Assembly: GCA_947165295.1 (NCBI GenBank)
Contig: CAMUZU010000022.1
Span: 1-37,042, forward strand
Source of the DNA: an uncultured Selenomonadales bacterium
GTDB taxonomy: Bacteria > Bacillota > Negativicutes > Selenomonadales > Selenomonadaceae
Length of the DNA: 37,042 nt
Reading direction: 5' to 3'
The translations under genes and the position numbers were made by a program. A model generated the notes under the pieces. That model did not search any database. It was not told the DNA's origin and saw only the letters and a program-made list of their open reading frames with translations. Shown one piece after another: positions 8,778 to 16,690 of the stretch (position 1 is its first letter; each line of letters starts with the position of its first letter).

Positions 8778-8851
8778 GTAAGGGACAAGGGACAAGTGGT
8801 AAGGGACAAGTGTTTTGAACTTGTCCCATGTCCCGTCGCTCTTGTCCCTTA
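8778..8851 (-). repeat. Short-unit repeat of GGGACAAG in direct and inverted copies
   Basis: Between flgJ and flgI, AAGGGACAAG units occur three times on the plus strand, followed by TTGTCCC-type units in inverted order. The outer parts can pair as a hairpin (TAAGGGACAAG against CTTGTCCCTTA). The block reaches the flgI stop codon. Closely related units occur inside ruvA at 19750-19788. Confidence 0.75.
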
Positions 8852-9955
8852 AATAATTTCGAGCGTGGCGTGAATCGCGCCGGCGGCCTTCATTGCCTGC
8901 AGAATCGAAATGCAGTCACGCGGCGTGGCACCGACTGCGTTCAACGCACCGATAATGTCGCTGACGCTTGTCGTTGCCGGCAGGACGACCGAGCTTGACA
9001 ATTCTTCGCGGGCATTGGGGGAGGCTTTTTTGGTTATCATCGTCGTGCCGTAAGAAAACGGCGACGGTTGCGACACGTCAGCTTCACTGGTAATGCGAAT
9101 CGTCAAGCCGCCTTGAGTTATCGCGCACTCGTCGACGGTGACATTGCCGCCCATGACAATTGTGCCCGTGCGTTCGTTGACAACGACTTTTGCAATGTTG
9201 TCGGGCATGACGGGCAACTCTTCAATCGAGGCGACGAATTCGACGACGTTGCCGCGATAAAAGCCGGGGACGTTGATGTCAATGCGACCGGGATTGGCAG
9301 CGTGCGCCACGTCACCATAAGCCGCGTTGATTGCGTTGGCAATGCGTGAAGCCGTCGTGAAGTCGGAACTTAACAAGCTCAGCGAAATTTGACCTTCGCG
9401 CCCGATGTCGTCTTCAAGCGTGCGTTCAACAATGCCGCCGTTTGGAATGGAGCCCGCCGTCGGAAAGTTTCGCGTCGCACGGTTGTTGCCGCGCCCCGCC
9501 ATAAAGCCGCCCGTCGACACGGAGCCTTGAGCCACGGCGTAAACGTCACCGTTTGCCGCACGAAGGGGAGTTTGCAACAGCACGCCGCCTTGAATCGAAT
9601 CTGCGTCGCCCATTGAGCTGACCACCACGTCAATGGTGTCGCCTTCGCGAACAAACGGCGGGAGCGTCGCGGTGACCATGACCGCCGCAACGTTGTCCGA
9701 ATCCAAGTCCGCCGCTTGAACCGTTATGCCGAAACTGCGCAGGAGCGAAACCGTCGACTGAATCATTTGCCGCGTGTCGTCGCTGTCGCCCGTGCCGGGA
9801 AGTCCGACGACAAGTCCGTAGCCCATAAGTTGGTTGCTTCGCACGCCTTGCACTTTGGCGATGTCTTTGATTCGCGTGACGGCCGACTCAGCAAAGACCG
9901 TCGACGTTATCGCCACATACAAAAGCAACGTCGCGAGCGTAAAAATTTTTTTCAT
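8849..9955 (-). CDS. flgI: Flagellar P-ring protein FlgI
   Basis: A 368-aa protein with a signal peptide (MKKIFTLATLLL...STVFA) and the full FlgI pattern: RIKDIAKVQGVRSNQLMGYG, GLVVGLPGTGDSDD, FVREGDTIDVVVSSMGDADS and a conserved tail. It forms the P ring around the flagellar rod in the peptidoglycan layer. Its presence implies a diderm envelope. Length is normal for the family. The ATG at 9955 has GAGGTGA 5 nt upstream. It follows a 70-aa ORF in the operon, and its stop codon lies at the edge of a short repeat. Confidence 0.97.
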   Translation of the reverse strand: MKKIFTLATLLLYVAITSTVFAESAVTRIKDIAKVQGVRSNQLMGYGLVVGLPGTGDSDDTRQMIQSTVSLLRSFGITVQAADLDSDNVAAVMVTATLPPFVREGDTIDVVVSSMGDADSIQGGVLLQTPLRAANGDVYAVAQGSVSTGGFMAGRGNNRATRNFPTAGSIPNGGIVERTLEDDIGREGQISLSLLSSDFTTASRIANAINAAYGDVAHAANPGRIDINVPGFYRGNVVEFVASIEELPVMPDNIAKVVVNERTGTIVMGGNVTVDECAITQGGLTIRITSEADVSQPSPFSYGTTMITKKASPNAREELSSSVVLPATTSVSDIIGALNAVGATPRDCISILQAMKAAGAIHATLEII

Positions 9956-9971
9956 TGCGTCACCTCGTCAA

Positions 9972-10184
9972 TCAAACTGCACGGCTGATTTCCGACTCAT
10001 CTTCAGCGACTTCCAAGAACTTATCCGTCGGGTAAAGATAATCTTCGCCCGATTCGTCGATAATTCGATACCAGCCGCCTTCAATCGAAAGCACTTCGTA
10101 AATTTTGTCGGGCAACAAGTCCATGAAAATTTTGTACGAATTCGGAACGTCAACTTCGCGTTTGCCGATGTATCTGACTTTCAA
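9972..10184 (-). CDS. Small conserved hypothetical protein (about 70 aa)
   Basis: The peptide begins MKVRYIGKREVDVPNSYK and contains IYEVLSIEGGWYRIIDESG followed by DYLYP. The pattern of short beta strands with GWYRI and DYLYP suggests a small SH3-like barrel. Similar short proteins occur in related Firmicutes, from memory, with no assigned function. The TTG at 10184 is favoured because GGGGTGA lies 5 nt upstream, the spacing used by its neighbours. An in-frame GTG at 10193 is the alternative. It lies between the flgH-linked broken ORF and flgI, so it is co-transcribed with the ring genes. Confidence 0.6.
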   Translation of the reverse strand: MKVRYIGKREVDVPNSYKIFMDLLPDKIYEVLSIEGGWYRIIDESGEDYLYPTDKFLEVAEDESEISRAV

Positions 10185-10452
10185 CTTTATCACCCCATCT
10201 TTTGACTTTGAACTCGACCTTGCCAATATTGACGCACTGATACCAATGAATTTCGCAGTCGAAAAAAGTTTCGTCGCCGTTGGTTACGGTTGCCGTGCCG
10301 CGACACAATTGCAATTAGGAATTTGAAATTAGGAATTAGAAATTGATTACGGCGCGTTGTAATTTCACATTCCACATTCCTCATTGTTTTTTCGCCATTG
10401 CGCTCAAGTCTTGCGGCAAAACAAATTCTTCGGCGGGTTTAAGCGTATCCAT
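10150..10452 (-). pseudogene. Small flgH-coupled ORF that appears split by an AT-rich repeat
   Basis: An ATG overlaps the flgH stop (TGATG) and opens a 23-codon ORF, MDTLKPAEEFVLPQDLSAMA plus KKQ, stopping at 10381. About 70 nt of AT-rich repeat follows. The same frame then reopens (10321 down to 10150) with a protein-like stretch containing TVTNGDETFFDCEIHWYQC and GKVEFKVKRWG. The second part has no ribosome site or good start. Both halves use the codon style of neighbouring genes. The simplest reading is one small gene of roughly 80 codons interrupted by the repeat. The product is unknown. Alternatively the 23-aa ORF alone may be expressed. Confidence 0.4.
10313..10386. repeat. AT-rich short-unit repeat (AATTAGGAATT and CACATTCC units)
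   Basis: Units ATTAGGAATTTGAAATTAGG and GGAATTAGAAATTG on the left, and CACATTCCACATTCCTCATT on the right, flank a central GATTACGGCGCGTTGTAAT. Base composition differs sharply from its surroundings. It lies between the two halves of the small ORF after flgH and brings in-frame stops. Confidence 0.6.
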
Positions 10453-11027
10453 CAGAACATGAAGTTGAACAGCTGCGTCAAGATGCCCTGGCGTTGTTTA
10501 GCGTTCAAGGGACCTTTGCCGTCGAACTTGAGCGTCGCGTCCGCCACCTTGTACGAAGGCACGGTGTTGTTCATGGTCACGTCGTCGCGGCGAATCACTC
10601 CGCGCAAAGTTATCTTGTGTTCGTCGCGATTCTGCCAAATGGATTGCGAGCCTTCGACAATCATGTTGTCGTTGGGCAACACTTCAACGACGGTGACGGT
10701 TATCTGTCCGCTGAAACGATTGGTATCGGTCGCGGAGCCTTCAGCCTCGAATGAGTCGGAGCCTTGAGCCGAAAACGCCTTGATGAAGTCGAAAATGCCC
10801 GTGCCGTTTCCGATTGACAGCGAACCGGACTTTGAATTTTCGCGGGACTTCGAGGCGGTCTGCGTGGTCGTTTCGCTTATGACAATCGTCAAGATGTCGC
10901 CGACGTTTCGCGCCTTCTTGTCGGCAAACAAGCTCATGTTCGCGTTGTCAACCCAAAGACTCTTCGCGTCGACGGAGCCGCCCGTCAACAGCAGAGCCGC
11001 AATTAAAATCGCAAAAAATTTTTTCAT
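10452..11027 (-). CDS. flgH: Flagellar L-ring protein FlgH
   Basis: A 191-aa protein with SLWVDNANMSLFADKKARNV, then VGDILTIVISETT, and the conserved VLPNDNMIVEGSQ and LRGVIRRDDV segments that define FlgH. It forms the L ring in the outer membrane around the flagellar rod. The signal peptide (MKKFFAILIAALLLTGGSVDA) has no lipobox cysteine, whereas proteobacterial FlgH is a lipoprotein. This form is either anchored differently or soluble until assembly. The ATG at 11027 has GGAGGTGA upstream. Between it and flgA lies a three-hairpin element, and its stop overlaps the next ATG. Confidence 0.95.
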   Translation of the reverse strand: MKKFFAILIAALLLTGGSVDAKSLWVDNANMSLFADKKARNVGDILTIVISETTTQTASKSRENSKSGSLSIGNGTGIFDFIKAFSAQGSDSFEAEGSATDTNRFSGQITVTVVEVLPNDNMIVEGSQSIWQNRDEHKITLRGVIRRDDVTMNNTVPSYKVADATLKFDGKGPLNAKQRQGILTQLFNFMF

Positions 11028-11062
11028 GTGTTCACCTCCGTAAACAACAGCGTCGAATATCC

Positions 11063-11165
11063 GGCCGTCATGGATGACGGCCGCCGCCCGCAGTTGATAC
11101 AGGATGTATCACCTGCGGGCTGTTTTCTTTTGGTTACTTTTCTTTTGCGCCAAAAGAAAAGTAAC
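11063..11165 (+). repeat. Three-hairpin dispersed element, copy A
   Basis: Hairpin 1 is GGCCGTCATGGATGACGGCC (11063-11082). Hairpin 2 pairs GCCCGCAG with CTGCGGGC around TGATACAGGATGTATCA (11086-11120). Hairpin 3 pairs 15 bases, 11133-11147 with 11151-11165. A TGTTTTCTTTTG linker joins hairpins 2 and 3. The copy is oriented opposite to the flagellar operon that contains it, between flgA and flgH. Confidence 0.9.
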
Positions 11166-11173
11166 ACAACACG

Positions 11174-11878
11174 TCACATTGAGACTTCGACGGTCTGCGA
11201 GTCGATGACTTTGGCGGTCAAAACTTTTTCGGACAATTCGTTTTTGACTTTGATTAAGCTGCCGATTCGTCCGCGTGTCAAAGCAATTCCGCGAGCCGAC
11301 GCACGAATTCCGCGCCAACTTAAAACGATCGTGACGCGTTGACCCGAATTGACCGCGACGGGCTGTTGAAAGTAACCCTTCGTGACGGGCGAACCGCCGC
11401 GAATGTACCTGTGCGGAACAAGCCCGACAACTTCGTTGACATCCTTGACGAACTCATTGCGGCCGTCGATTGCAACTTCCGCTTCGTGAAAATCCGCCGC
11501 CGTCACGGGCACTTCAATTCGCAGGTCGTGGCTCGCGACAATCACCGTGTCGTAAACCTTGACGCTTGCGCTGAAAGCAACCGTGCGAAAAGCGCGCCCG
11601 TTGACATAAAGCGTCGCACGCACGGGCGTCAAGCTGATATAACTTACCTGCGCGGGCAGTTGCGGTCGAACTTCAACTTCGCCTTCGGGCAAGCGCACGT
11701 CGGGCGGGCTTTGCATAAAAATGATTTCATGTCGACGAGTTTCGCCGCGTTGAGCCAAAGCGTTTTCAATTGCCTCGCTTGCGATTGCTTGAAGTTCCGC
11801 GCCCGTCACCGTATAAGCAAAAGCCCGCGGCGTCAAGCACACGAGGAGCAACGTCACGAGCAGGAAAAACTTCTTCAT
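11174..11878 (-). CDS. flgA: Flagellar basal-body P-ring formation chaperone FlgA
   Basis: A 234-aa exported protein (signal MKKFFLLVTLLLVCLTPRAFA). The C-terminal half is an SAF-type domain with VGLVPHRYIRGGSPVTKGYF, a GQRVTIV strand and ISL-like segments as in FlgA, which assists P-ring assembly in the periplasm. Length is typical. It starts 6 nt after the flgG stop with a weak ribosome site (GCGGTAA), so translation may depend on coupling to flgG. A three-hairpin element lies just past its stop. Confidence 0.9.
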   Translation of the reverse strand: MKKFFLLVTLLLVCLTPRAFAYTVTGAELQAIASEAIENALAQRGETRRHEIIFMQSPPDVRLPEGEVEVRPQLPAQVSYISLTPVRATLYVNGRAFRTVAFSASVKVYDTVIVASHDLRIEVPVTAADFHEAEVAIDGRNEFVKDVNEVVGLVPHRYIRGGSPVTKGYFQQPVAVNSGQRVTIVLSWRGIRASARGIALTRGRIGSLIKVKNELSEKVLTAKVIDSQTVEVSM

Positions 11879-11884
11879 GTCAAA

Positions 11885-12676
11885 TTACCGCTTGAGCTGG
11901 TTGGCGATTTCAAGCATCGAGTCGGAGGTCGTGACCGCCTTTGAATTCGATTCGTAAGCGCGTTGTGCGACAATCATGTTGACCATTTCTTCGACGATTT
12001 GCACGCCCGACATTTCGATTGTGCCTTGAGCCAAAACGCCCGCGCCGTCTTGACCGGGTTCACTTTCAATCGGTGCGCCCGACGCGGCAGTTTCCAAGAA
12101 CAAATTCTTGCCGTAAGCGTAAAGACCTTCGGGATTAATAAAACGCACAAGGTTTATCTGCCCGATTTCGGTTTGAGTGCCGCCCGCCGGTGTGTCGGAG
12201 ACACGACCGTCCGAGCTGATAACGACGCTGTCAATCGTGGCGTTTTCGTCGAGCGTAATGTTCGGCAACAACAAATAACCGTCGCTGGTGACGAGCCGTC
12301 TGTTCGAGTCAAGCTTAAACGAGCCGTCGCGGGTGTAAGCGGTCGTGCCGTCGGGCATTTGAATTTGGAAGAAACCTTCGCCCTGAATGCCCACGTCGTT
12401 TGGATTGTCGGTCGTCTGCAGGGGGCCTTGAGTGAAAACTCTGTGCGTCGCGGAAACTCTGACGCCCAAGCCGACTTGCAAGCCTTGCGGATATTGAGTG
12501 CCGTTGCCCGACGCGCCGCCCGCGTCACGCAAAGTTTGATACAGCAAGTCCTGAAACTCTGCGCGAACTTTTTTGTTGCCGTAAGTGTTGACGTTGGCGA
12601 TATTGTGCGCAACAACGTCCATGTTGGTCTGCTGCGCCTTCATGCCCGACGCCGCCGACCAAAGCGATCTCATCAT
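11885..12676 (-). CDS. flgG: Flagellar distal rod protein FlgG
   Basis: A 263-aa protein with the flagellar rod/hook N-terminal signature (MRSLWSAASGMKAQQTNMDV, then VAHNIANVNT) and the C-terminal SNSKAVTTSDSMLEIANQLK. DVGIQGEGFFQIQMPDG and the canonical length mark FlgG. It builds the distal rod that the P and L rings surround. No flgF precedes it, unlike many operons; the upstream gene is nupC, 27 nt away. Two adjacent ATG codons are possible, and the first (12676) has GAGGAG about 10 nt upstream. Confidence 0.96.
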   Translation of the reverse strand: MMRSLWSAASGMKAQQTNMDVVAHNIANVNTYGNKKVRAEFQDLLYQTLRDAGGASGNGTQYPQGLQVGLGVRVSATHRVFTQGPLQTTDNPNDVGIQGEGFFQIQMPDGTTAYTRDGSFKLDSNRRLVTSDGYLLLPNITLDENATIDSVVISSDGRVSDTPAGGTQTEIGQINLVRFINPEGLYAYGKNLFLETAASGAPIESEPGQDGAGVLAQGTIEMSGVQIVEEMVNMIVAQRAYESNSKAVTTSDSMLEIANQLKR

Positions 12677-12703
12677 AACAGAACAACTCCTCGAAAAAAT
12701 TTT

Positions 12704-13903
12704 TCAACGTGCGAACAGTCCCGCAATGCCCGCGCTCATAAGCGAAACCAAAATGCCTGAAAGAATTAAGTATTTGACGTTGCGGGAAATCAAGTCGTTT
12801 TTGTCCTTGTCGACAATGCCGCTGAACGTGCCGAGCAAAATCCCGACCGTGCCGAGGTTCGCAAAGCTTGTCACGAAGACCGTCAACACGCATTGAAAAT
12901 GTCGGCTGAAAGTTTCCATCATCGGCTGAGCCTGCAACATCACGACGAATTCATTGGTGATTAATTTCGTGCCCATGAACTGCGCGAGCTTAAACGCTTC
13001 CGAAGTGTCGGGCGTCAACAGCCACGCGAACGGGAACATCACCAAGCCCAACGCCGCTTCCAAACTCAACGACGGGCTTATCAGCGCAAGTCCCGCGTTA
13101 ATCAACTTCGCAAGCGACACGAACGCGATAACCATGCACGTCACGATAAAAACCAACTTGCCCGCGCCGAGTATCGAGTTGCCCAGGAAGTTGAAGAACG
13201 GCAACTTGTGTTCGTCCGCTTTGACGGCAAAAACTGCGTCGTCCTCTTCGGGCGTGACGGCGACGGGATGCAAAATGTACGCAATCATCAGCGCGTTGAC
13301 GACGTTGAGCGGAATTGCGGTCAACACGAATTCGGCGGGCATCATCTGAACGTAACTGCCGACAATCGCCGCCGACACGCAACTTACCGACATTATCGCG
13401 ACCGTCAAACAGCGTTGCGTCGAAATTTGTTTCAGTTGCGGAGCGGAAACCGCTTGCACGTCGGGGTTGCCGAGCACGACCATTTCCACCGCGAAGAACG
13501 ATTCAAACTTCGGCGCGCCCGTCAACAAACTCAAACCGCGACCGACCCACTTAATCACGAACGGCATTATCCCGACGTAATTCAGTATGTCGAACATCGG
13601 CACAATCATCAACAGCGGCAACAGCACGGCGGTTACGAAATTCATCTGCGGCACGTTGACCCAGTTCGGCAGGGCAAACGCGACGCCTTCATACGCGATA
13701 CTTATCACGGCGGTGAACGCGTTCGCGGCGGCAACAATCATGTCGCGCCCGATTGGAAACGACGTCAAAAACCAGCCGACGAAAACATTCAGCGCGAGGA
13801 GTCGGGCGACGATTTTTTTGTTAATCGCACGCCTGTCCTGCGACAACAGCACGGCAAGACCCATGAAGACAATCAGCCCGACAACGTTAATGACGACAGC
13901 CAT
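12704..13903 (-). CDS. nupC: NupC-family concentrative nucleoside transporter
   Basis: A 399-aa integral membrane protein with about ten hydrophobic segments and NupC/CNT hallmarks: GAPKFESFFAVEMVVLGNPD in the first half and TNEFVVMLQAQPM with SFANLGTVGILLG in the second. It imports nucleosides by cation symport. It lies 9 nt after the nucleoside phosphorylase gene, so uptake and phosphorolysis are made together. The ATG at 13903 has GAGGTGA 5 nt upstream. The flagellar genes follow in the same direction without a visible terminator. Confidence 0.93.
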   Translation of the reverse strand: MAVVINVVGLIVFMGLAVLLSQDRRAINKKIVARLLALNVFVGWFLTSFPIGRDMIVAAANAFTAVISIAYEGVAFALPNWVNVPQMNFVTAVLLPLLMIVPMFDILNYVGIMPFVIKWVGRGLSLLTGAPKFESFFAVEMVVLGNPDVQAVSAPQLKQISTQRCLTVAIMSVSCVSAAIVGSYVQMMPAEFVLTAIPLNVVNALMIAYILHPVAVTPEEDDAVFAVKADEHKLPFFNFLGNSILGAGKLVFIVTCMVIAFVSLAKLINAGLALISPSLSLEAALGLVMFPFAWLLTPDTSEAFKLAQFMGTKLITNEFVVMLQAQPMMETFSRHFQCVLTVFVTSFANLGTVGILLGTFSGIVDKDKNDLISRNVKYLILSGILVSLMSAGIAGLFAR

Positions 13904-13912
13904 TGCGTCACC

Positions 13913-15232
13913 TCAAAACCTTTCGACGCGACCGGCTTCGACACGCGCAAAAATCAGCGGGCGAGCTTCGGGCTTGTCGCCGAGTTCAATCGCCGCACGG
14001 AAAGATTTTTCAGCCGCGACAAAAAGTTTTTCATCGGAGGCGTACAACGTCGCAAGACTTTCGCCAGCGTGAACTTCGTCGCCGAACTTTTTATGCAGAA
14101 CAATTCCCGCCGCAAAGTCAATCGGGCTGTCTTTCGTTTCGCGACCCGCGCCGAGCATCACGGAAACTTTACCGAGCAATTCGGCGTTCATCTTCGCGAC
14201 AAAACCGTCACCGTCGGCAAGAACTTCACGGCTGAACGGAGCTTTGTCGAAGTTGTCGTAATCGCGCAGAACCGAATCGTCGCCGCCTTGAGCTTTGACC
14301 ATCTTGCAGAAAGTTTCAAAAGCCGAACCGTCCGCGATAGATTTTTCGGCGAGTTTGCGACAATCGTCAAGCGTGCCTTTGTCGACAAGGTAAAGCATGT
14401 TCGCCGCAAGTTCCAGCGACACTTCAGTCAAGTCCCGTGCGCCGCGACCTTTAAGCACGTCCATTGATTCGGCGACTTCGATTGAGTTGCCGATACCGTA
14501 ACCGAGCGGCGTGTCCATGTCGGTTATCAAAGCGACCGTGCGACGTCCCGCGCCTTCGCCAATGGCAACCATCGATTCGGCAAGTTTAATCGCATCGTCC
14601 AAAGTTTTCATGAACGCGCCGCTGCCCGTCTTCACGTCAAGCAAAATGCAATCGCTACCCGCCGCAAGTTTCTTGCTCATAATCGACGAGGCAATCAACG
14701 GCAGGCTGTCGACGGTTGCCGTCACGTCGCGCAGGGCGTAAATTTTTTTGTCGGCGGGTGCAAGGTTGCCGCTTTGACCGATTAAACTCAAGCCGCAAGC
14801 GTTGACCGTATCGAAGAATTCTTGCCGCGTCAACTCCGTGCGATAACCGGGGATTGATTCGAGTTTGTCGACGGTGCCGCCCGTGTGACCGAGACCGCGC
14901 CCGCTCATCTTTGCAACTTTGCCGCCACACGCCGCGACAATCGGCGCAACGATTAAGGTTGTCTTGTCGCCGACGCCGCCCGTCGAATGTTTGTCGACCT
15001 TCAAGCCGTCAATCGCGGACAAGTCAATCATGTCGCCCGAATGCGCCATTGCCGTCGTCAACGTCGTCAGTTCGCGGGAAGTCATGCCGTTGAACCAAAT
15101 CGCCATCAACAGCGCGGACATTTGATAATCGGGAATTTTTCCGCCGACGAAACCTTCAACCGCAAAATTAATTTCGTCGTCCGTCAAACTTGCCGCACGC
15201 TTTTTCTTTTCGATAATGTCGTACATGCGCAC
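13913..15232 (-). CDS. pdp: Pyrimidine-nucleoside phosphorylase
   Basis: A 439-aa enzyme that phosphorolyses uridine, thymidine and related nucleosides to base and (deoxy)ribose 1-phosphate. The family signature region spans SGRGLGHTGGTVDKLESIPG, preceded by VDKHSTGGVGDKTTL (phosphate binding). It keeps the two-domain thymidine/pyrimidine phosphorylase length and the C-terminal domain. It is first in the operon with nupC. The GTG at 15232 is favoured because GAGG lies 10 nt upstream; the ATG two codons later would be too far. A good sigma-A-like promoter lies about 50 nt upstream. Confidence 0.95.
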   Translation of the reverse strand: MRMYDIIEKKKRAASLTDDEINFAVEGFVGGKIPDYQMSALLMAIWFNGMTSRELTTLTTAMAHSGDMIDLSAIDGLKVDKHSTGGVGDKTTLIVAPIVAACGGKVAKMSGRGLGHTGGTVDKLESIPGYRTELTRQEFFDTVNACGLSLIGQSGNLAPADKKIYALRDVTATVDSLPLIASSIMSKKLAAGSDCILLDVKTGSGAFMKTLDDAIKLAESMVAIGEGAGRRTVALITDMDTPLGYGIGNSIEVAESMDVLKGRGARDLTEVSLELAANMLYLVDKGTLDDCRKLAEKSIADGSAFETFCKMVKAQGGDDSVLRDYDNFDKAPFSREVLADGDGFVAKMNAELLGKVSVMLGAGRETKDSPIDFAAGIVLHKKFGDEVHAGESLATLYASDEKLFVAAEKSFRAAIELGDKPEARPLIFARVEAGRVERF

Positions 15233-15280
15233 GGAAACTTCACCTCGACTTTCCGTAATGTCAAAAACTTTATCGGAAGA

Positions 15281-15309
15281 ATTCTAATCGGCGTTAAAAG
15301 TTTTTGCAA
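15281..15309 (-). promoter_or_regulatory. Promoter for the pdp-nupC-flagellar operon
   Basis: On the minus strand, TTGCAA (15304-15309), a 17-nt spacer and TAGAAT (15281-15286). It lies about 50 nt before the pdp start. Confidence 0.65.
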
Positions 15310-15352
15310 GCCGAAATATTTTCTGAACCGCCATAAGATTTTCAGTTACGGT

Positions 15353-15361
15353 TGTTATAAT
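15353..15361 (+). promoter_or_regulatory. Extended -10 promoter for the 3D-domain protein operon
   Basis: TGTTATAAT gives a perfect TATAAT with an upstream TG, 34 nt before the ATG at 15396. No clear -35 is visible, as is common for extended -10 promoters. It is divergent from the pdp promoter. Confidence 0.6.
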
Positions 15362-15395
15362 CGCCGAAATTAAAATCAAGTTAGAGGTGACGACA

Positions 15396-16304
15396 ATGAA
15401 GTTGGGGCGAATTTTTGCGACGCTGATTTTGATTGTTGGTGTGGCTTTTGCAAACATTTGCTCGGCGGCGGCTCTCAAGTACGGCGACAGCGGCGACGAT
15501 GTCAAAGAAATTCAAACTTACTTGATCGCACAGTGTCTTTTGCAGGACGAAGCCGACGGTTTTTACGGCACGTCGACTGTCAACGCGATAAAAGATTTTC
15601 AATCGGCTCTCGGTTTGGAAGCCGACGGAGTTTGCGGCACGGTGACTTACAAAGTTTTGCGTGCGGCGGCGTACAACGAAATTGACATTTACAACTTTTC
15701 ATTGAGCGATTTTCTTGCGGGCTCCGGTGAAGCCGTCGAAGAGTCGGGCGGTTACGCTGAAGTCGGCGACGTGATTAAACCCGGCATGAGCGGCGCAGGC
15801 GTCGTGGAGTTGCAGACCAAACTTATCGAACACGGTTTCCTTGACGGGGAGGCTGACGGTTATTGCGGCGAGTCGACGGTTGCTGCGCTGAAAAATTTCC
15901 AAAGCTCCCGCGGCATGAAGCCCGACGGCATTTGCGGCTTGCAAACTTATTCGGCACTTGAAGATTCGCAGTACGACACGGGCGACAATTCCTGGGACGA
16001 ATACTCAAGCGAGATTCCCGAATACAGCCGCGTCGTGCGCGTCGAGGCAACCGCTTACAGTCGCCACGAAGACGGCATGAGCAATTACACTGCACGCGGA
16101 AGTTTCTGCAGACGCGGAGTCATTGCCGTTGACCCGAACTTTATTCCGCTGGGCACGCGAGTTTACATTCCCGGCTACGGTTACGCGGTTGCGGATGATG
16201 TCGGCGGCGCGATTGTCGGCAACATTATCGATATCGCCTTCGACAGCGTCGAGGAGTGCTACCAATTCGGGCGGCAATGGATCGACATTTACATTCTTGA
16301 TTGA
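15396..16304 (+). CDS. Secreted protein with two peptidoglycan-binding domains and a 3D (lytic) domain
   Basis: A 302-aa protein with a signal peptide (MKLGRIFATLIL...CSA). Two PG_binding_1 repeats follow, LKYGDSGDDVKEIQTYL onward and IKPGMSGAGVVELQTKL onward, each ending in a DGxCGxxTY-like segment. The C-terminus is a 3D domain with its three aspartates in VIAVDPNFIPLGT, VADDVGG and IIDIAFDS. Such proteins are cell-wall hydrolases related to lytic transglycosylases (YocH, Sleb-associated and Rpf/YabE-like proteins). It probably acts on peptidoglycan in the periplasm. The ATG at 15396 has GAGGTGA 5 nt upstream, and queD follows 14 nt later. Confidence 0.88.
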   Translation: MKLGRIFATLILIVGVAFANICSAAALKYGDSGDDVKEIQTYLIAQCLLQDEADGFYGTSTVNAIKDFQSALGLEADGVCGTVTYKVLRAAAYNEIDIYNFSLSDFLAGSGEAVEESGGYAEVGDVIKPGMSGAGVVELQTKLIEHGFLDGEADGYCGESTVAALKNFQSSRGMKPDGICGLQTYSALEDSQYDTGDNSWDEYSSEIPEYSRVVRVEATAYSRHEDGMSNYTARGSFCRRGVIAVDPNFIPLGTRVYIPGYGYAVADDVGGAIVGNIIDIAFDSVEECYQFGRQWIDIYILD

Positions 16305-16318
16305 CGGAGGAAAATACT

Positions 16319-16690
16319 TTGTACGAAATATCTGTTCGGGCGGCCTTCGAGGCTGCCCATTTTATTGCGGGTTACGAAGGCAAATGTTCGCGCCTTCACG
16401 GGCACAACTGGACTGTCGAGGCGATTGTTCGCGGCGAAACTTTGGACAGCTTGGGCATGTTGGTTGACTTCAAAGTTCTCAAAGCCGAACTCAACAAAGT
16501 TATCGACGAATTCGACCACAGATATTTGAACGAGCTTGAATTTTTCGCGACGGAAAATCCCACGGCTGAAAATCTTGCGCGGAAGATTTTTAAGCGGCTG
16601 TCGATGTCCGAAATTTTTTTCGGCTCCGTGAAGTTGCACGCCGTCAAAGTTCACGAGTCGCCGAACTCCTGCGTGACGTATTATGAGTAA
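16319..16690 (+). CDS. queD: 6-carboxy-5,6,7,8-tetrahydropterin synthase QueD
   Basis: A 123-aa enzyme of the queuosine pathway that converts dihydroneopterin triphosphate to carboxytetrahydropterin. It shows the zinc histidines in AAHFIAG and LHGHNW, the catalytic cysteine in GKCSRLHGH, and a DFDHRYLN-like segment (IDEFDHRYLN). Length is normal. TTG 16319 is preferred because GGAGG lies 8 nt upstream. It overlaps queE by 8 nt. The tRNA modification genes share a transcript with the secreted wall hydrolase. Confidence 0.93.
   Translation: MYEISVRAAFEAAHFIAGYEGKCSRLHGHNWTVEAIVRGETLDSLGMLVDFKVLKAELNKVIDEFDHRYLNELEFFATENPTAENLARKIFKRLSMSEIFFGSVKLHAVKVHESPNSCVTYYE

Noticed and set aside
8778..8851. 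CRISPR array
   Set aside because: Units are 8-10 nt with no regular spacers and no cas genes are present.
10190..10384. A 64-codon minus-strand frame between flgH and the 70-aa ORF
   Set aside because: It runs through the AT-rich repeat in a different frame from the protein-like fragments and lacks a ribosome site.
11133..11165. Hairpin 3 of the dispersed element as a simple terminator
   Set aside because: The long stem is not followed by a T-run, and copies lie inside operons whose downstream genes must be expressed.
13208..14467. A 419-codon plus-strand open frame opposite nupC and pdp
   Set aside because: It is antisense to two clear genes, has low-complexity basic content and no ribosome site. 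Long antisense frames are expected from the codon bias here.
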